From assembly GCF_902506425.1 (NCBI RefSeq), contig NZ_LR732518.1:1-22370 (forward strand): a stretch of 22,370 bases of DNA, read 5' to 3'. Origin of the DNA: Novosphingobium sp. 9U. Its GTDB lineage: Bacteria > Pseudomonadota > Alphaproteobacteria > Sphingomonadales > Sphingomonadaceae. Shown in pieces: positions 15,432 to 22,370 of this stretch. The translations under genes were made by a program, and so were the position numbers. The notes under the pieces were generated by a model that worked only from the letters and a program-made list of their open reading frames with translations, did not search any database and was not told the DNA's origin. Numbering within the stretch: position 1 is the first letter of the stretch; each line of letters opens with the position of its first letter.

Positions 15432-15836
15432 TCAGCCAGGTATGTGGATCGCGCAAAGCTTGTTGCCGTCCGGATCGCGAACGTAGGCCAGCACAAGAGT
15501 CCCCATCGCCTTGGTTTCGCGAGGTCCGGGAGCCTGCTCGATCGAGGTGCCACCGGCGGAAACCGCGATGTCGTGAAATCGCCTCACCTGCTCGGGAGAG
15601 TCGCATGAGAAAGCAACCGTGCCGCCGTTTGCTACGGTAGCAGGTTCATCATTGATGGGCTGAGTTACAATGAAGCTTGTACCATCTCCGCTTCCGTAAA
15701 CGAGCCGAGTATGGCCGCTGTCTGCGATGTTCTGCGTTGCTTCGCTTACGCCGAGAACACCGAGTACCTCATCGTAGAAGCGCTTAGAGCGTTCGATGTC
15801 GTTGGATCCAACCATCGTGTGAAACAGCACGCGCAT
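15432..15836 (-). CDS. VOC-superfamily (glyoxalase/bleomycin-resistance fold) protein
   Basis: The 134-residue product has the two beta-alpha-beta-beta-beta modules of the vicinal oxygen chelate superfamily. Module one begins LFHTMVGSNDIERSKRFYDE with VLGVLG; His6 is a likely metal ligand position. Module two contains VAFSCDSPEQVRRFHDIAVS, GGT, and the typical closing strand AYVRDPDGNKLCAIH. The motif DPDGNK is characteristic of glyoxalase-like proteins. The superfamily covers lyases, dioxygenases and resistance proteins, and the sequence does not say which. Members of this size usually work as dimers in the cytoplasm. The ATG at 15836 begins exactly at the first strand. It is a single-gene unit with no informative neighbour. 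Confidence 0.83.
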   Translation of the reverse strand: MRVLFHTMVGSNDIERSKRFYDEVLGVLGVSEATQNIADSGHTRLVYGSGDGTSFIVTQPINDEPATVANGGTVAFSCDSPEQVRRFHDIAVSAGGTSIEQAPGPRETKAMGTLVLAYVRDPDGNKLCAIHIPG

Positions 15837-16260
15837 CTCCGTTACCAGTGCCGATAAGTCATCTGTAAGTAAGCAACCAGGCGCTGCCTCGCCGCCCTCG
15901 TTTTTCTACGGCCCTTACAGCCGTATTCAATCCCCCACTCGAGACCATCTCGTCGACCCCGCTCTGACTTCAGAGAGTAGGATCAAGGCGGCAAATCTCG
16001 CAGAGGCGGTGGCGCCAGTACAAAAAATGCGCATAGCGGCCGATGCCTGCCGAGCACGAGTTGAGGTTCGACCGCAATCGATAGCGCCGCTCGAGCTTGG
16101 CCTGACCGCTTGCACCCCCATGCGCCATTGAAGCATGTTCAGAGCGCGAAACGGTGCTCGGCCGAGATGAATAAATGGCAGACCCTGGGAGCGCCTCAGT
16201 GCCGGCGAATGGCCAGAACTGGGTCGAGCGTTTTACATCGACACTCAAGATGAACGACAT
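15837..16260. other. Intergenic region with part of the dispersed repeat
   Basis: No supported gene in 424 bases. A 96-residue minus-strand frame (15970-16260) shows no family features. The second block of the dispersed repeat is present at 16205-16230. No terminator hairpin is evident downstream of the MFS frame. Confidence 0.45.
16205..16230 (+). repeat. Dispersed intergenic repeat, partial copy 5
   Basis: GAATGGCCAGAACTGGGTCG plus AGCG matches the second block of the repeat. The first block (GTTGGGAAGCGG) is not recognisable upstream, so this is a partial or diverged copy. Confidence 0.45.
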
Positions 16261-17519
16261 TCAGACGCAGTCTCGGCGCAATCGGGGGGCAGCGAGTGTC
16301 AGCAGCACAGCTGAGACCAGATACAGCGTTAGGTAGTAGAGCATCGAGTACCGCAGAGCCTCTAGGCCATAATGCGGAAGCAGGAAGTCGGACAGGGCCC
16401 CCAGCGCGTAGATCCCGCCGCCAAGACCGATCAGGTTGTTGATGAGCAGGAACAGCGCGGACGCCGTGGCGCGATGAGCCGGCTCGACCAGCTGCTGAAC
16501 GGCGGACAGCACTGGCCCAAGCCACACGTAAGCCATCGCCTGCGGGATGAGGAATAGGAAGAACGCGGTCTTCACGTTGTGGTTGTAGATGCCAGCCGCA
16601 AACAGTGGCACACCGATGACGAAGGCTCCTGCGGGGAGATACGCCAGGAACGCCTTGTCACCTCTTCCCAGTCGATCACCGAGCCAGCCGCCAGACAGCA
16701 TGCCGGACACGCCGCCCAGGATCAGCAAGCCGCTGATGAACTGCGACACGCTGACCAGGCCGAGCCCGAAGCTGCGTTGCAACAGGCTGGGGAGCCAGAA
16801 CGCCAGGCCGTAGCCGAGCATCGAGCTGGTTGCTGCGCCGAAGGACAGCAGCCAGAATGAGGGCTTGCGCGCCAGGGTCGCAGCTACGGCCGAGAAGGGC
16901 AAGACCTCCTGCTCTCCCGCGAGCGACGCCTTCGGAACATCACGCACGCTGAATTTAAATATCGGCGCCATGATGACACCGGCGGCACCGACGGCCAGGA
17001 AAGCCGTGCGCCAGTCGACCATCGCGGCGATGTACCCGCCGGCAAGCACGCCCGCGGCCGACCCCAAGGGAATGCAAAGCGAATAGATCGAAAGCGCCAA
17101 GGCTCGTCGATGGCCGGGAAGTAGTCGCCGATGATCGCGTATGAAGGCGCCACGCCGCCGGCTTCGCCGATGCCGACACCTAGTCGGGCCAGGAAGAACT
17201 GCCAGAAGCCCTGTGCCAGTCCGCAGAGCGCGGTAAAGCCGCTCCAAAGGGTCAGCGACACCGCGATCACCCAGCTGCGACTGGTGCGGTCGGCCACCCA
17301 GGCGAGGGGCACGCCCAAGGTGGAGTAGAGTAGGGCGAAGGCGACGCCGCCCAGTAGCCCCATCTGGCTATCGAACAGATTAAGGTCATACTGGATCGGA
17401 CCGGCGAGGATCGCGAGAATCTGCCGGTCGACGAAGTTGAAGACGTAGACCAGCAGCAGCATCGCCAGGACCACGCCCGGCTTTGCGGGCTGACTAGGCG
17501 CGGGTCTTATGGCCGTCAT
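16261..17519 (-). pseudogene. MFS transporter (spinster-like) with a one-base frameshift
   Basis: Two overlapping frames make one major facilitator transporter. The N-terminal part, starting at ATG 17519, reads TAIRPAPSQPAKPG then VFNFVDRQILAILAGP and the motif-A-like GVPLAWVADRTSR, up to IIGDYFPA. The frame then shifts, and the rest (RRALALSIYSLCIPLG to the stop at 16261) continues in another phase. Restoring one base near 17109-17118 gives a normal 419-residue protein of about 12 membrane segments. NFVDRQ and the long amphipathic loop fit spinster-like or aromatic/organic acid carriers of the inner membrane. The start overlaps the hydrolase stop by 26 bases, so it was the third gene of the receptor-hydrolase-MFS operon. 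It is a pseudogene if the shift is real; a sequencing error would restore an intact gene. Confidence 0.75.
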
Positions 17520-18387
17520 CGACGAACTCCTGAAGGAAGGCGTCGATCGCGGCGGTGGCTGTCGGCTCGTCGAGCATGGGTGCATGACCCCGGGCCGGCA
17601 CTTCGACAGCGGTGAAGGAACCCGCATGCCGGCACCCCATTTCGGTCACCGTCTCGGCAGAGAGCAGGGCGGACGAGGCTCCGCGCAGAACGAGCACCGG
17701 AACCGCGCTCAAGATGTCCCATAAGGGCCAGAGATCGGGTGGTACCGTTGCGAGATCGTCGCCGGTCGTGCCGGCGGCGATCGCGGGATCGTACGCGAAG
17801 CGAATGCGTCCCTCGGGTGTCTCCATGCAATTGCGCGGGGCAAAGGCAACCCAGTCGTCGCGCTCGTAATTCGGAAACGCTGAGCCGTTGATGGCAGCGC
17901 AGCGCGTGGCAGCTTCCTCCCAGCTCGCTGTGTCGTCCGTGGGGCCGACATAGCCCTGGATGCGCGCGAGGCCGGTCGCCTCGATCTGCGGACCGATGTC
18001 GTTGAGCAGCATGGCTTGCACTCGCGCGGACTGCATGGCTGCCATGATCATCGCTATCAGGCCGCCCATTGAAGTGCCGATCGTCGTGACCCGCTCGACG
18101 CTCAGGCTATCCAGCAGCGCGAACATGTCTGCTGCATAGACATCTGGCCGATAGTTGGCCGGATCGGCGTCGTACTCGGACAGACCCCTCCCGCGCTGGT
18201 CCCGCACGATCAGGCGATAACGTCCCCCAAGGTGCGCCGCGAGCGGCTCAAAATCGCCGCTGTTGCGGGTGAGGCCGTGCATCAGCAGCAGTGATGGTCC
18301 CTCACCTTCGTACACGCGTGCGCAGAGGTTGAGACGCCCGCAGCCGCTGCGGTAGCGGTGATGGCGATAGGGATCGGGCTCGCTCAT
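17494..18387 (-). CDS. Alpha/beta hydrolase with apparent loss of the catalytic acid
   Basis: The 297-residue product is an alpha/beta-hydrolase-fold protein of about the usual length. Visible elements are the oxyanion region LLLMHGLTRNSGDFEPLA (33-50), VRDQRGRGLSEYD (61-73), the nucleophile elbow GTSMGG with Ser106, and the catalytic His268 in ARGHAPMLDE. The acid normally follows strand 7 in a pattern like VLVLRGxxSDLLS; here it reads VLVLRGASSALLS, so Ala240 (codon GCC at 17670-17668) stands where Asp (GAC) is expected. A single base change would explain this, and the enzyme may be inactive or altered. ATG 18387 is preferred over a TTG at 18402 because AAAGG lies about 8 bases upstream. 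It follows the TonB receptor stop by 17 bases and was probably the ester- or amide-splitting step of that operon. No export signal is seen. Confidence 0.8.
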   Translation of the reverse strand: MSEPDPYRHHRYRSGCGRLNLCARVYEGEGPSLLLMHGLTRNSGDFEPLAAHLGGRYRLIVRDQRGRGLSEYDADPANYRPDVYAADMFALLDSLSVERVTTIGTSMGGLIAMIMAAMQSARVQAMLLNDIGPQIEATGLARIQGYVGPTDDTASWEEAATRCAAINGSAFPNYERDDWVAFAPRNCMETPEGRIRFAYDPAIAAGTTGDDLATVPPDLWPLWDILSAVPVLVLRGASSALLSAETVTEMGCRHAGSFTAVEVPARGHAPMLDEPTATAAIDAFLQEFVDDGHKTRA

Positions 18388-18404
18388 GGCTGCGCCTTTC
18401 AACC

Positions 18405-19880
18405 TCAGAAGTTCAGCGTGCCGGTGAGGAGGACCTGTCGCGGATTGCCGTAGTAGGCAGTCAGCGTGCCCTCGGTGCCGAGCGCCGACAACGGCAATCC
18501 GTTGGTGCCGAGCGGTATCGCGCCGGTGGTCGGATCTATGACGACGAACGTGTAGCCCGAAGTCTTGTAGTTCTTGTTGGTCAGGTTTTTGCCGAACACG
18601 CCCAGGCTCCAGCGGTTGTCCGGCGCGGTATACACGAGGCTTGCGTCGAGCAGCGCAAAGCCGTTCTGGTCAATGTAGGGGTTGGGGATTTCGAACTGAT
18701 AGGTCTTGCTGCGGTAGGATAGCGTGGTTCCCAAGCTCACGTCGCCTTCGCCGACCGGCGTCGAGTAGCCGAGGCTGCCGCTGGCGGTCCACTTGGGCGT
18801 GTTCTGTACCTTGCGGAAGCCGGCAACATCGGTCGGTTTGCCGCCGATGTTGGTGATGTATTCCTTGTACTGCGCATCAACGTAGCCGAGCGAGCCCGAG
18901 AGCGTTAGCCGATCCCCGGCCGTGGCGAAGTCCTGGGCCAGCTTCGCCCGGGCTTCGAGCTCGACACCCTTGAACGTCGCCTTGCCGGCGTTCGAAACGA
19001 CGCCACAGAAGCTGGGGAGCCCGCCGACGTTGCAGGCCACCGAGCCGGGAATCTGGACGTCGGTGTAGTCGGCATAGAAGCCCGCCAGCGCCACGTAGAG
19101 CCGATCGCCCAAGAGGCTGGCCTTGTAGCCCACTTCGTAGCTGTCGACCTTCTCGGGCTGGAAGCTGAGGAGGGCGGAGACCTCGTCATTGCTGCGCACG
19201 CCGTCGCCGTTGAGGTCGGGTGCATTGGCGCCGACGCCGCGCGGGTCGAAGCCGCCACCCTTAAAGCCCTGCGAGTAGCTGGCGTAGAGCGTGTGGTCGG
19301 GCGTCGGCTTGAACGTGATGGACGCGCGTGGCGTGAACTTGGAGAAGCTGCGCTTGCCCGAAAAGATCGTGCTCGGCGCGCCGAAGGCGACTCCTGCGCC
19401 GCGCTTGTCCCAGGTGTAGCGGCCGCCCAGAGAGATACTGAATTGGTCGCTGAAGTCGTAAGTGAAATCTCCGAAAACTGCGTAAGTGTCGGTGTCGACG
19501 TCTGCTTCGGTAAAGGCCGTCAGACCAGGAACGGTGTTGAACAGCCGCACGTCGAACAGTGTGTCGGCAGTGGCGGTCAGATAGTAGAAGCCGAGCAGGC
19601 CCTTCAGCTTGTCGCTCTCGTACAGGAACTGGGATTCCTGGCTGAGCTGCTCGTTGGCATAGATGCTGAGCACGTCGACATCGGCTGCGGGCAGCGCGTC
19701 GAAGTCGATCGGGGTGTCGGAGCGGTCCTTGCGGCAAGCGCTGATCGATCGCAGCGTCAGCGTATCGGTCAATTCGGAGGTGGTGTTGATCGCGAGGCCG
19801 TACGCCTCGATGTCCTGCTTGGGCGAGACCAGGCCGCCTTGGCTATCGATCACGTCGCGGAGCACGGGCACGTTGGTGCG
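18405..19880 (-). pseudogene. TonB-dependent receptor lacking its N-terminal third
   Basis: This frame holds about the last 490 residues of a TonB-dependent receptor: periplasmic and barrel segments such as AYGLAINTTSELTDTLTLRS, FTPRASITFKPTPDHTLYAS with SQGFKGGGFDPRG, YEVGYKASLLGDRL, the late LFGKNLTNK-type turn (LGVFGKNLTNKNY), and the terminal LLTGTLNF ending in Phe. The signal peptide, TonB box and plug, together roughly 300 residues, are absent. The receptor sequence can be followed back to VRTNVPVLRDVID and stops at about 19,880, where unrelated DNA begins. The only start available, a GTG at 19871, would make an unexported protein. Receptors with SISA-type strands are common in sphingomonads for import of aromatic or sugar-like nutrients. 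It is nonfunctional as it stands. The hydrolase and MFS genes follow it. Confidence 0.8.
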
Positions 19881-20147
19881 TACAAGGCCTTCCCGTGGTT
19901 CTGGTCCAACCAGTACGACTTGCGGCTGCAGACTGCGGGCATCAACGTCGGCTACGACAAGGTCGTCGTGCGCGGCGAGCCGGAAGCCCGCGCCTTCGAT
20001 GTCATCTACCTGAAGGAAGGCCGCGTGCTGGCGCTCGATTGCGTCAACATGGTCAAGGACTACGTACAGGGGCGCAAGCTGGTGGAAGCCGGCGCCAAGC
20101 CCGATCTCGCCGCGCTGGCGGACAAGGACAAGCCGCTCAAGGAACTG
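19881..20147 (+). pseudogene. C-terminal fragment of a ferredoxin reductase (FAD/NAD-dependent)
   Basis: About 89 codons read YKAFPWFWSNQYDLRLQ then GINVGYDKVVVRGEPEA, FDVIYLKEGRVLALDCVN, VKDYVQGRKLVEAGAKPD, ending PLKEL. This is the C-terminal dimer/reductase domain of ferredoxin reductases of the rhodocoxin/putidaredoxin reductase type, which pass electrons from NADH to a ferredoxin serving a P450 or oxygenase. Hallmarks are PWFWSxQYD, CVNxVxDYVQGRKL and the closing PLKEL. The FAD and NAD domains are missing: the frame runs directly into antisense DNA of the TonB receptor on the left, at about 19,880. It has no start or ribosome binding site and cannot be functional. The frame stays open to 20324 without family similarity. 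Confidence 0.8.
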
Positions 20148-20259
20148 CAGACTATTTATAGTTCAAGGCCGATCGATCGAGCCGATCGCGACTGGGCCGC
20201 GCCTTACGCGCCGAATACCATCTTTGCCTCGCGGCGCTCTAGCGCGAGCCGCATGAACA

Positions 20260-20320
20260 AACGTCCGGTTTCGGAGAGCGGAAAGGTGCCCTTGAATGGC
20301 AGCAAGTGGGTCACGCCAGC
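20260..20320 (+). repeat. Dispersed intergenic repeat, copy 6
   Basis: AACGTCCGGTTTCGGAGAGC and GGAAAGG are followed by GAATGGCAGCAAGTGGGTCA. The second block is 18-19 of 20 positions like the consensus. This copy lies between the ferredoxin reductase fragment and the 3' end of the broken integrase. Confidence 0.65.
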
Positions 20321-20325
20321 TTAGA

Positions 20326-20977
20326 TCAGATCTCCGTGCGCCCAGACAGCTCCAGCGCGTCTTCTACGTCCACTCCGAGGTAACGAACGGTGCTCTCGAT
20401 TTTTGCGTGACCCAGCAGGATCTGAACGGCCCGCGGGTTGCCGGTGCCTTATAGATGATAGATGCTTTGGTGCGGCGCAGCGAGTGCGTCCCGTACTCCT
20501 CAGCTTGAAGGCCGATGCCCGTAACCCACTCCCTGACGAGCCGGCCATACTGCCTCGTGCTCATGTGATCCATGTAGTCGTTACGGCTCGGGAAGACGAA
20601 GTCGTTCAAGGTGCCACCACGTCGTTCAAGCCAGGAGAGCAATGATTGCCGAGCTGGTTCAACGATCTCGAACTGTACCGCGCGCTTCGTCTTCTGCTGC
20701 ACGACGATTGCCCGGTCGCGATGCGACCACCAGCCGTTATGTCTCCGATCCGAACCTTGACGACGTCGCAGCCGCGCAGCTTGCTGTCGATCGCTAAGTC
20801 GAAGGGGGCTCGATCGCGTAACCTTCGGTGCTGGTCGAGCCAGAACCGGATAGCCCGAACCTGCTGAGGTTTCAGGGCCCGCTTAGCACCGACTATTCGT
20901 CCTTCGTTCCAGGGCCGCAGATCATCGAATGCAGAGTCCAGCGTGATCTTAGACCGGGCATTTGGAAGGCCGAACAT
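20326..20977 (-). pseudogene. Tyrosine recombinase (phage-type integrase) with two frameshifts
   Basis: Three successive frames rebuild one site-specific recombinase. Frame 1, from ATG 20977, reads ALKPQQVRAIRFWLDQHRRL then DLAIDSKLRGCDVVKVRIGD, with the first catalytic Arg in SKLRG. Near 20717-20728 it shifts to RDRAIVVQQKTKRAVQFE, LSWLERRGGTLNDFVFPSR and YGTHSLRRTKASIIYK, with the catalytic HxxR. Near 20444-20450 it shifts again to RAVQILLGHAKIESTVRYLG, with the last His and the nucleophile Tyr, and ends DALELSGRTEI with stop at 20326. Restoring one base at each site gives 217 residues, the usual size of this alphaproteobacterial integrase family. All catalytic residues are present, but no single frame makes the protein. 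It sits beside the rearranged 19.9 kb junction. No clear attachment site was identified. Confidence 0.78.
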
Positions 20978-21055
20978 GACGAGGCCTATGGTTGAGTCTG
21001 GGCCGGCGCAAGTCCAATTAGAACTTCGTTCGACCTGACGGTTCGAAGGCTTGCT

Positions 21056-21928
21056 CTACCTCCATCCGAGGTGAAGGACGATGCTCTCGAGTGGATGAGG
21101 GGGGGGCGATGTTCGTTGATGGTCGTTCGGCGGTAGACCGAGACACCGCTCACCCATGCGCACGTGAGCGACCCGATAGGTTGCTTCGGATCCCGCATCC
21201 TCGAAGGCGCGCATCACTGCGTTGAGCTGGCGTGGAGTGAGCGGATGATGGTCCTCAACAGCCATTGTTGCACCGATGCCTCTGATCCCTCGCAGGAACT
21301 CTTCAGCGCTGTCATGCTGTTCAACGTAGTCAATTGTCGTGATCGTATAATTGTTGCCCCAAGGGATTGCTGCAGCAAGTTCTTGGGCATCAGGATACGA
21401 GTGAAGCCCGGTACGCAGCCCCTCGGCTCGATGTGCATCTGCCCACTCCTGCAAGCTGCCCGCAAGCAGGGTTGTGAATGCAAGATAGCCCCCTGGCGCG
21501 AGGCATCGCGTGAGGTTTGCGACGGTCGACGGCAGATCGGGGAGCCATTGAAAGGCCAGGCTTGAGCAAATCAGGTCGAACTGGAAGCCCGGGAGCGGCG
21601 GGATATTGGCTGCGTCCAGTACAGCGTAGTTGATGGTCGCGCTCGTCGCTTCCTGGTTCATTCGAGCGCGGCAGCGTTGCACCATCGCAGGCGCTATGTC
21701 GGTGACGAGCCAATCGCCTCTCAATCCCCGTCGCGTCAGTGCCTGTGAGAGGAAGCCGGTTCCGCAGCCAAGTTCCAGTATGCGCAAGTCGCTTCCGAGC
21801 GCAAGGACAACCGGTAAACGCGAGATGTTGTCGGCGAGGTCTTCGGCGACCATGCGCTGGACTTGGGCGTGCTGATCATAATGGGCAGCACGGTTGAACG
21901 ATTCCGTTACTGAGCGGCGAGCGCTCAC
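21056..21928 (-). CDS. bioC: Malonyl-ACP O-methyltransferase, biotin synthesis
   Basis: The 290-residue product is a class I SAM-dependent methyltransferase of the BioC type, which methylates malonyl-ACP so that fatty-acid synthesis can build the pimeloyl moiety of biotin. BioC features are [20 protein letters not shown] (11-30), SAM motif [10 protein letters not shown] (50-58), Asp77 ending strand 2 (LVTDIAP), [12 protein letters not shown] (122-133) and the [13 protein letters not shown] segment (149-161) that distinguishes BioC from other methyltransferases. It starts at a GTG (21928) overlapping the bioB stop by 4 bases (GTGA), so the two genes form a coupled operon. The usual domain ends near residue 258; here a Pro- and His-rich tail of about 30 residues follows, which is unusual. 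The partner function is carried by the biotin synthase gene directly upstream. Confidence 0.82.
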   Translation of the reverse strand: MSARRSVTESFNRAAHYDQHAQVQRMVAEDLADNISRLPVVLALGSDLRILELGCGTGFLSQALTRRGLRGDWLVTDIAPAMVQRCRARMNQEATSATINYAVLDAANIPPLPGFQFDLICSSLAFQWLPDLPSTVANLTRCLAPGGYLAFTTLLAGSLQEWADAHRAEGLRTGLHSYPDAQELAAAIPWGNNYTITTIDYVEQHDSAEEFLRGIRGIGATMAVEDHHPLTPRQLNAVMRAFEDAGSEATYRVAHVRMGERCLGLPPNDHQRTSPPPHPLESIVLHLGWR

Positions 21929-22370
21929 TCGGCCGCCTCAAGCTTCGCGCAGCCCTTGGGCATACGCTGCGCCTCGACCTCTGCCGGGGTGATGTCGATC
22001 GCCATGGGCTTGAGGCCAAGGCGTGCGAACATCGCCATGTCGTTGTCGTCGCCTGCGTTCGGCGCGGTGAGCAGCTTGTCGCCCGTGAAGATGGAGTTCG
22101 CACCGGCGAGGAAGCACATTGCCTGCGTCATCTCGGACATGGACTCGCGGCCTGCCGACAGCCGGACCATCGAGCCCGGCATGGTGATGCGCGCGACCGC
22201 AACGGTGCGCACGAACTCGACGTCGTCGATCTTGGCCAGCGGGGTGTCGGCGAGCATGTCGCCCAGCACCGTGCCCTTCACCGGCACCAGTGCGTTGATC
22301 GGCACCGACTGCGGGTGATCGGGCAAGGTCGCCAGCGTGTGGATGAAGCCGACGCGGTCGGCGCGGGTCT
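21925..22370 (-). CDS. bioB: Biotin synthase, C-terminal part, cut by the window edge
   Basis: About 147 residues of BioB are visible; the N-terminal part with the radical-SAM CxxxCxxC cluster lies beyond the right edge. The visible part reads [20 protein letters not shown], then LVPVKGT, and continues with [18 protein letters not shown]. That segment holds the conserved Arg (Arg260 in E. coli BioB) that contacts the [2Fe-2S] cluster. Next come [17 protein letters not shown] and FARLGLKP, all typical of biotin synthase, which inserts sulfur into dethiobiotin. The stop overlaps the GTG start of bioC by 4 bases. The reading frame is open to base 22370. No regulatory site can be seen because the promoter is outside the window. 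Confidence 0.93.
   Translation of the reverse strand, partial: TRADRVGFIHTLATLPDHPQSVPINALVPVKGTVLGDMLADTPLAKIDDVEFVRTVAVARITMPGSMVRLSAGRESMSEMTQAMCFLAGANSIFTGDKLLTAPNAGDDNDMAMFARLGLKPMAIDITPAEVEAQRMPKGCAKLEAAE

Noticed and set aside
15970..16260. A 96-residue minus-strand frame directly downstream of the MFS stop
   Set aside because: No recognisable domain or ribosome binding site, and it contains part of the dispersed repeat.
19293..20324. A 343-codon plus-strand frame that looks like one gene
   Set aside because: Its first half is antisense to the TonB receptor and only 19,881-20,147 has real similarity (ferredoxin reductase tail). It is a chance open frame across a junction.

Overview
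The window looks like a chromosomal segment of a sphingomonad-type alphaproteobacterium (Novosphingobium, Sphingobium or Sphingomonas relatives). The reasons are the GC-rich coding DNA, two TonB-dependent receptors heading small catabolic operons, a short WYL-like protein, an integrase of an alphaproteobacterial type, and a secreted TPR protein with a TonB-like tail. Nearly all intact genes are on the minus strand. The genus is inferred from protein style, since no rRNA or marker gene is present.

Layout. 1-1238: no convincing gene, only scrambled hydrophobic frames and one copy of a dispersed repeat. 1239-4191: a secreted SnoaL-like (DUF4440-type) protein, a PLP enzyme of the Cys/Met (MetY-like) family, and a plus-strand WYL-like protein. 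4484-12088: the most coherent block. A TonB-dependent receptor is followed by a Tat-type MSOX-family flavoprotein, a small secreted DUF1579-like protein, a second Tat-type MSOX-family flavoprotein and a DadA-type D-amino-acid dehydrogenase, with tight spacing or start/stop overlaps for the first four genes. An Lrp/AsnC regulator is divergent, with an inverted repeat in the shared promoter region. This reads as an import-and-oxidise pathway for an unknown amine or amino-acid derivative, with two oxidation steps in the periplasm and a third at the cytoplasmic membrane.

12089-16260 is loosely packed. It holds the TPR/TonB-tail protein, the tail of a LysR regulator, an N-terminal remnant of a subtilisin-like autotransporter protease and a VOC-fold protein. 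16261-20977 is a zone of decay. It contains an MFS transporter with a one-base frameshift, an alpha/beta hydrolase whose expected catalytic Asp is Ala, a TonB receptor that has lost its N-terminal third, the last ~89 codons of a ferredoxin reductase joined head-on to that receptor, and a tyrosine recombinase broken by two frameshifts. The receptor-hydrolase-MFS trio looks like a former uptake and hydrolysis operon cut off from its promoter by a rearrangement at about 19,880.

21056-22370: bioC and the 3' part of bioB, overlapping by 4 bases, form part of a biotin operon running off the right edge. A family of short same-orientation intergenic repeats (core close to GARTGGCCGCAAGTGGGTCR) lies at six places. 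No tRNA, rRNA, CRISPR array or complete insertion sequence was seen.
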